Shown here: positions 5,799 through 8,455 of the stretch, one piece after another | Position numbering within the stretch: position 1 is the first letter of the stretch | Layout of the letters: each line of letters begins with the position of its first letter | DNA from: Candidatus Zixiibacteriota bacterium | Lineage (GTDB): Bacteria > Zixibacteria > MSB-5A5 > GN15 > FEB-12 | Assembly: GCA_030619345.1 (NCBI GenBank) | Contig: JAUXBO010000085.1 | Span: forward strand, 1 to 8,455 | Reading direction: 5' to 3' | Length of the DNA stretch: 8,455 bases | Position numbers and translations under genes: made by a program | The notes under the pieces: generated by a model | Told to the model about the DNA's origin: nothing | The model's database searches: none | What the model saw: only the letters and a program-made list of their open reading frames with translations

Positions 5799-5851
5799 GG
5801 TGTTATGTCATATTGTCGTAGTTGAGATGCAATAGAATACACACTAATGCC

Positions 5852-6664
5852 TCAGTCATTAGGTTCCACCAGCAAATTGCGCTTCAATTTCAAACCTTTT
5901 CCATTGTCAGCATCTATCGTCACGAAAACCATCTGTTGTCGAAGGGGGATCTGAATCTCTCCAGTATGTTTATCTGTGAATGGACTCGAAGCATCGGTTT
6001 CAAATTTGGCGAAAACCAGCCACAAGGGATATTCCAAGCCCTTCTTCCTGTTCATTACTTGACTGTCGTCCGAAGCTGTCAGCACAGTCCTATATGCAAC
6101 TAACTCGTTTGCCCCTACCAGATACTTGCCTAAAGAATTGTCGGACATGGAGATACTAAGGGCATCCAGTAACGCTAATCCCCGAAATGATCCGTTGGCC
6201 TTGAGCGTAATAGACGTCGGAATGTATGAGCTTTCGGAAAGTCCTCTCTGCAAGTGGACACTGTCCACCCTCGCGATTAGTGCCGAGTCACAGTCGCCGT
6301 CACAAAGCGAAACGCGTAGCAATGTTGCAGCGCTGCCTACAAATACCGCGTTAACATAAATCTGACTCCAGCCAAGTTCAGGAATGGACGATCCATCTAC
6401 CAGCCCGGTCAAGGATACCCTGTCCCTGAATCTTGCTACGGTATCAAGGAAATGGGGCAGGATGATCGGGTTGTTTCGCGACTCTCGAAAAGTCAAATCT
6501 ATGTTCTCTGCCGATAGTTTCGAGCCCAATTGGCTGACCGCGCGAGCGAGATCAAAAGAACCCTCCGCGCGGTTGTTCGATCCGGAAAATACTACGACCA
6601 GCATGAGTGTCAATAGCCAGACTTGCGCATTCAGATTCAATCTGTTCTTATTACATACGTTCAT
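5852..6664 (-). CDS. Exported protein of unknown function
   Basis: 270 residues from ATG at 6664-6662, with GGGGAG 7 nt upstream as ribosome site. Residues 15-28 are strongly hydrophobic (VWLLTLMLVVVFSG) after a basic N terminus, a signal peptide probably cut near NRA-EG at 33-34. No lipobox is present. The mature part shows no family I recognise. It contains a close Cys pair in SLCDGDCDS near residues 118-126, which could form a disulfide or bind metal, and the latter half is strand-rich with an IQIPLRQQMVFVTIDAD stretch near the end. It is transcribed in the same direction as thyX but lies 250 bases downstream, separated by two palindromic repeats, so a shared transcript is doubtful. The hairpin at 5778-5793 is its likely terminator. 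Reading frame and signals are convincing; function is unknown. Confidence 0.75.
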   Translation of the reverse strand: MNVCNKNRLNLNAQVWLLTLMLVVVFSGSNNRAEGSFDLARAVSQLGSKLSAENIDLTFRESRNNPIILPHFLDTVARFRDRVSLTGLVDGSSIPELGWSQIYVNAVFVGSAATLLRVSLCDGDCDSALIARVDSVHLQRGLSESSYIPTSITLKANGSFRGLALLDALSISMSDNSLGKYLVGANELVAYRTVLTASDDSQVMNRKKGLEYPLWLVFAKFETDASSPFTDKHTGEIQIPLRQQMVFVTIDADNGKGLKLKRNLLVEPND

Positions 6665-6693
6665 GATTGTACTCCCCTATAAGTACGACAGCT

Positions 6694-6727
6694 GTAGGGC
6701 AGGTCTGTCTTCATCTTCAGACCTGCC
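6694..6727. repeat. Perfect 10-bp palindrome with GTAGG lead
   Basis: GGCAGGTCTG (6698-6707) pairs perfectly with CAGACCTGCC (6718-6727) around a 10-nt loop, preceded by GTAG at 6694-6697. On the plus strand TTTATTCT follows, which looks terminator-like, but no plus-strand gene precedes it. On the minus strand it lies in the leader of the 5852-6664 gene. The GTAGGGCAGG lead matches the repeat upstream of thyX (minus-strand reading from 7850), so it is best read as a member of that dispersed family. Confidence 0.55.
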
Positions 6728-6741
6728 TTTATTCTCATATT

Positions 6742-6795
6742 GGCGGGTCCCCTTCGACAGGCTCAGGACAGGCGAGAACCGAAGACGGACCCACC
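6742..6795. repeat. Long palindromic repeat, downstream of thyX
   Basis: GGCGGGTCC (6742-6750) pairs with GGACCCACC (6787-6795) with one wobble, and CTTCG (6752-6756) with CGAAG (6780-6784) inside. The loop side carries CAGGCTCAGGACAG (6758-6771), which recurs exactly at 7817-7830 in the repeat upstream of thyX. Similar CTTCGACAGGCTCAGGAC sequences are, from memory, common intergenic repeats in environmental bacterial genomes. A weak minus-strand TTGACG (6868-6863) lies to its right, but no convincing -10 partner was found. The stretch 6796-6914 shows nothing else supportable. Confidence 0.6.
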
Positions 6796-6914
6796 CTTGC
6801 GCTATATTTATTCGCCCTGCAAGTCTATGTTCTTACTTTATAAACGTATAATCACAACAAAACGTCAATTCATGAATCTTCTCACAACCGGTCGCGATTC
6901 CGAACAACACAAAT

Positions 6915-7775
6915 CTACAGATCATCAATCTTATCCAACTTTTCAAGCAGTTCGCGTGCTTCCCGTTTTGAAAGTCCCTTGGAAGTCAAATCGTCAATGG
7001 TTGGCACTGAGGCAGTGAGTTTGCCCTTGAGAATCTTAAGTTCCGGGCCGGAAAAGTTGGTGGAATCAACAGTGTAGTCGATGAATGCTTCGTAGGCAAC
7101 CGGACAAACCGCCTTGACCATATCGGCCATGATGATCGCGTACTCCTGAATCTCCCGCTGAGCATGACTGTCCATACGAAGGCGCAAAAAATGAAACAGG
7201 TTGTGCAGATCAATCTTCCAATACCACTCGGTGTAGAGTGAGAGCGGCAGGTTGATCCGCGCCAACTCGCGCGCGAGGCCGTCGTCAACCATCTCCGAGT
7301 ACTTGGCGTAGGCATCGGACTGCGATTTCTTTAGATAGTCAATGATCTGTTGCGCGACTTCGGCGGGGACTTCCTTATCGGATCGTCCCTGCTTGTTGAC
7401 AGTGGACTGGTAACGCAGGTCATCCGGACCGGGGAGGAAAAATTCTTCTCGCATGACCGAGTAGCGACCGGAGTATTCGTTGACATTGGCGCTGCGATGA
7501 CGAATCCATTGGCGAGCGACAAAGATCGGCAGTTTGACATGGAATTTGAATTCAACCATCTCGAACGGCGTGGTGTGTTTGTGCCTTAGCAAATAGCGGA
7601 TCAGCCCGCGATCTTCGCTTACTTTTTTAGTCCCTTCGCCATAGCTGACTCTGGCCGCCTGGACTATCGCATTGTCACCGCCCATGTAATCGATCAGCCG
7701 GACAAAGCCGTAATTGAGGACTTTGAATTCTTTATCTAATAAAGCGTCTGCTTCTTTGTTAATTGCGTGTGCCAT
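6915..7775 (-). CDS. thyX: Flavin-dependent thymidylate synthase ThyX
   Basis: 286 residues from ATG at 7775-7773, with AAGGA 5 nt upstream. ThyX makes dTMP from dUMP in the cytoplasm using methylene-tetrahydrofolate, FAD and NADPH; it is unrelated to the common ThyA. The family signature RHR-x7-S is present as RHRSANVNEYS at residues 92-102. Other conserved blocks are HTTPFE at 67-72, preceding the flavin-binding region, ARELARINLP near 168-177 and LRLRMDSHAQREI at 197-209, where the Arg and Gln contact dUMP and FAD in known structures. The enzyme works as a homotetramer. Length is toward the upper end of the family, with about 50 extra residues after the core ending in a charged helix (SKREARELLEKLDKIDDL). 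The upstream TPR gene runs in the same direction, 154 bases away. Confidence 0.96.
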   Translation of the reverse strand: MAHAINKEADALLDKEFKVLNYGFVRLIDYMGGDNAIVQAARVSYGEGTKKVSEDRGLIRYLLRHKHTTPFEMVEFKFHVKLPIFVARQWIRHRSANVNEYSGRYSVMREEFFLPGPDDLRYQSTVNKQGRSDKEVPAEVAQQIIDYLKKSQSDAYAKYSEMVDDGLARELARINLPLSLYTEWYWKIDLHNLFHFLRLRMDSHAQREIQEYAIIMADMVKAVCPVAYEAFIDYTVDSTNFSGPELKILKGKLTASVPTIDDLTSKGLSKREARELLEKLDKIDDL

Positions 7776-7880
7776 CCTATTCCTTCTTACTAAACAGACT
7801 GGCAGGATCCCTTCATCAGGCTCAGGACAGACACGGGGATCCTGCCCTACGAGCTACTTCGCGTCATCTTATTCCTTCTT
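7773..7880. repeat. Palindromic repeat flanked by a 16-bp direct repeat of the thyX start site
   Basis: GGCAGGATCCC (7801-7811) pairs perfectly with GGGATCCTGCC (7836-7846) around a 24-nt loop containing CAGGCTCAGGACAG (7817-7830), the core shared with the repeat at 6742-6795. On either side lie CATCCTATTCCTTCTT (7773-7788) and CATCTTATTCCTTCTT (7865-7880), 15 of 16 identical and 92 bp apart. On the minus strand each copy reads as ribosome site plus ATG. The left copy starts thyX; the right copy starts a 6-codon frame (MTRSSS, stop at the edge of the palindrome). Duplication accompanying insertion of the palindrome is a possible reading. Confidence 0.6.
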
Positions 7881-7929
7881 CGATTAGATTCGAAATATAT
7901 CGCCTTGACCTTGTTAAGGCAACCATCAT

Positions 7930-8455
7930 TCATCGGCCGTGAAAAAGTCTGTTGAGGATCGGGTACTTGATCGCCAAATTTGACACATACGTCGAGTCGA
8001 GCCCTTTGTCCAGCGCCACCCGGTATGCTCTTGAAGCCGCAACGACATCTCCGATCTTCAGACAATAGTCACCCAATTCCTGTGCGATCGTGTGAGGTAC
8101 GCCCGGCCGTCCGGCCAACTCCTTCAAACCACTGAAATATCGCTCGTTGTCGCCGACAGTCTGATAGACTCTGACCAGGTTCATACGAGGAACAAGCGCG
8201 GCGGTATCGATGATCACTGACCTTTCCCAATAATCAGCCGCCGCTTCATAATACCCGGTATAGAAATGGACCGAGCCGAGATTATTAAGAGTATTGGCGT
8301 TATAAGGATTAAGGCCGTTTGCTATTTCGAGAAATATAAGCGCGCTGTCGTATTGCTTCGCTTTCATATAACTCTCCCCCAGATTTGACCAAGCGTCCGA
8401 ATAAACCGGATTTTCATCCACGGCTCGCCGAAATAGAGAAGTTGCTTCGACGAGC
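7930..8455 (-). CDS. TPR-repeat protein, C-terminal part (runs off the right edge)
   Basis: The minus-strand frame ends at TGA (7932-7930) and stays open to the window edge. The codons before the first possible start inside the window (a GTG at 8421-8419) read as TPR sequence too (EATSLFRRAVDENP), so the real start is outside. About four TPR units can be drawn in the 175 visible codons: DAWSNLGESYMKAKQYDSAL, then NTLNNLGSVHFYTGYYEAAADYW, a more diverged PRMNLVRVYQTVGDNERYF, and AQELGDYCLKIGDVVAASRAY. TPR arrays are protein-interaction scaffolds, and the visible part gives no clue to the partner or to the location. It ends in a short tail (YPILNRLFHGR). thyX lies 154 bases downstream on the same strand, across a palindromic repeat. 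Confidence 0.85.
   Translation of the reverse strand, partial: LVEATSLFRRAVDENPVYSDAWSNLGESYMKAKQYDSALIFLEIANGLNPYNANTLNNLGSVHFYTGYYEAAADYWERSVIIDTAALVPRMNLVRVYQTVGDNERYFSGLKELAGRPGVPHTIAQELGDYCLKIGDVVAASRAYRVALDKGLDSTYVSNLAIKYPILNRLFHGR

Noticed and set aside
6384..6851. A 155-codon plus-strand frame
   Set aside because: It is antisense to the start of the 5852-6664 gene and runs through two palindromic repeats.

Overview
The window reads as a chromosomal segment from a diderm (Gram-negative-type) bacterium of moderate GC content. Two consecutive genes encode lipoproteins with clear lipoboxes, one of them an LpoB-type activator of penicillin-binding proteins. Several other products carry export signals. 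Three genes start with GTG, and promoters and Shine-Dalgarno sites look like ordinary sigma70-type bacterial ones. No tRNA, rRNA, CRISPR array, phage gene or transposase is visible. The GyrA sequence type (NYHPHGEQVVYP), the use of ThyX and the many short palindromic intergenic repeats fit an uncultured lineage such as the FCB/Zixibacteria-like candidate phyla. That placement is a weak inference.

Layout, left to right. Positions 1-944 (minus) hold the N-terminal 314 codons of gyrA, running off the left edge. Divergent from it, 1168-2195 (plus) holds two overlapping paralogous genes for small exported proteins of unknown function with a lipocalin-like look. A 640-base gap follows (2196-2836). 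It contains alternative hairpins, tandem REP-like palindromes, a possible small structured RNA on the minus strand, three 9-bp repeats at an exact 16-bp pitch, and a near-perfect sigma70 promoter. That promoter drives 2837-5156 (plus): lpoB, a large COG3014-like lipoprotein gene and a small Smr-domain gene. The unit ends in a strong terminator that appears to work in both directions.

The second gap (5183-5851) has no credible gene but is dense in inverted repeats. A minus-strand TTGACA/TATACT pair at its right end and the shared terminator at its left end would define an RNA of about 430 nt. This is the best candidate in the window for something undescribed. Beyond it, all on the minus strand, are an exported protein of unknown function (5852-6664), thyX (6915-7775) and a TPR-protein gene cut by the right edge (7930-8455). 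thyX is bracketed by two copies of one palindromic repeat family, and a copy of its ribosome-binding site and start lies on the far side of the upstream repeat.

Functionally, gyrA and thyX are DNA-topology and dTMP-synthesis housekeeping genes. The lpoB-COG3014 pair is an envelope unit probably linked to peptidoglycan synthesis. The tandem paralogs, the 270-residue exported protein and the TPR protein cannot be given a specific function from sequence alone. All homology statements are from recognition of motifs by eye; no search was run.
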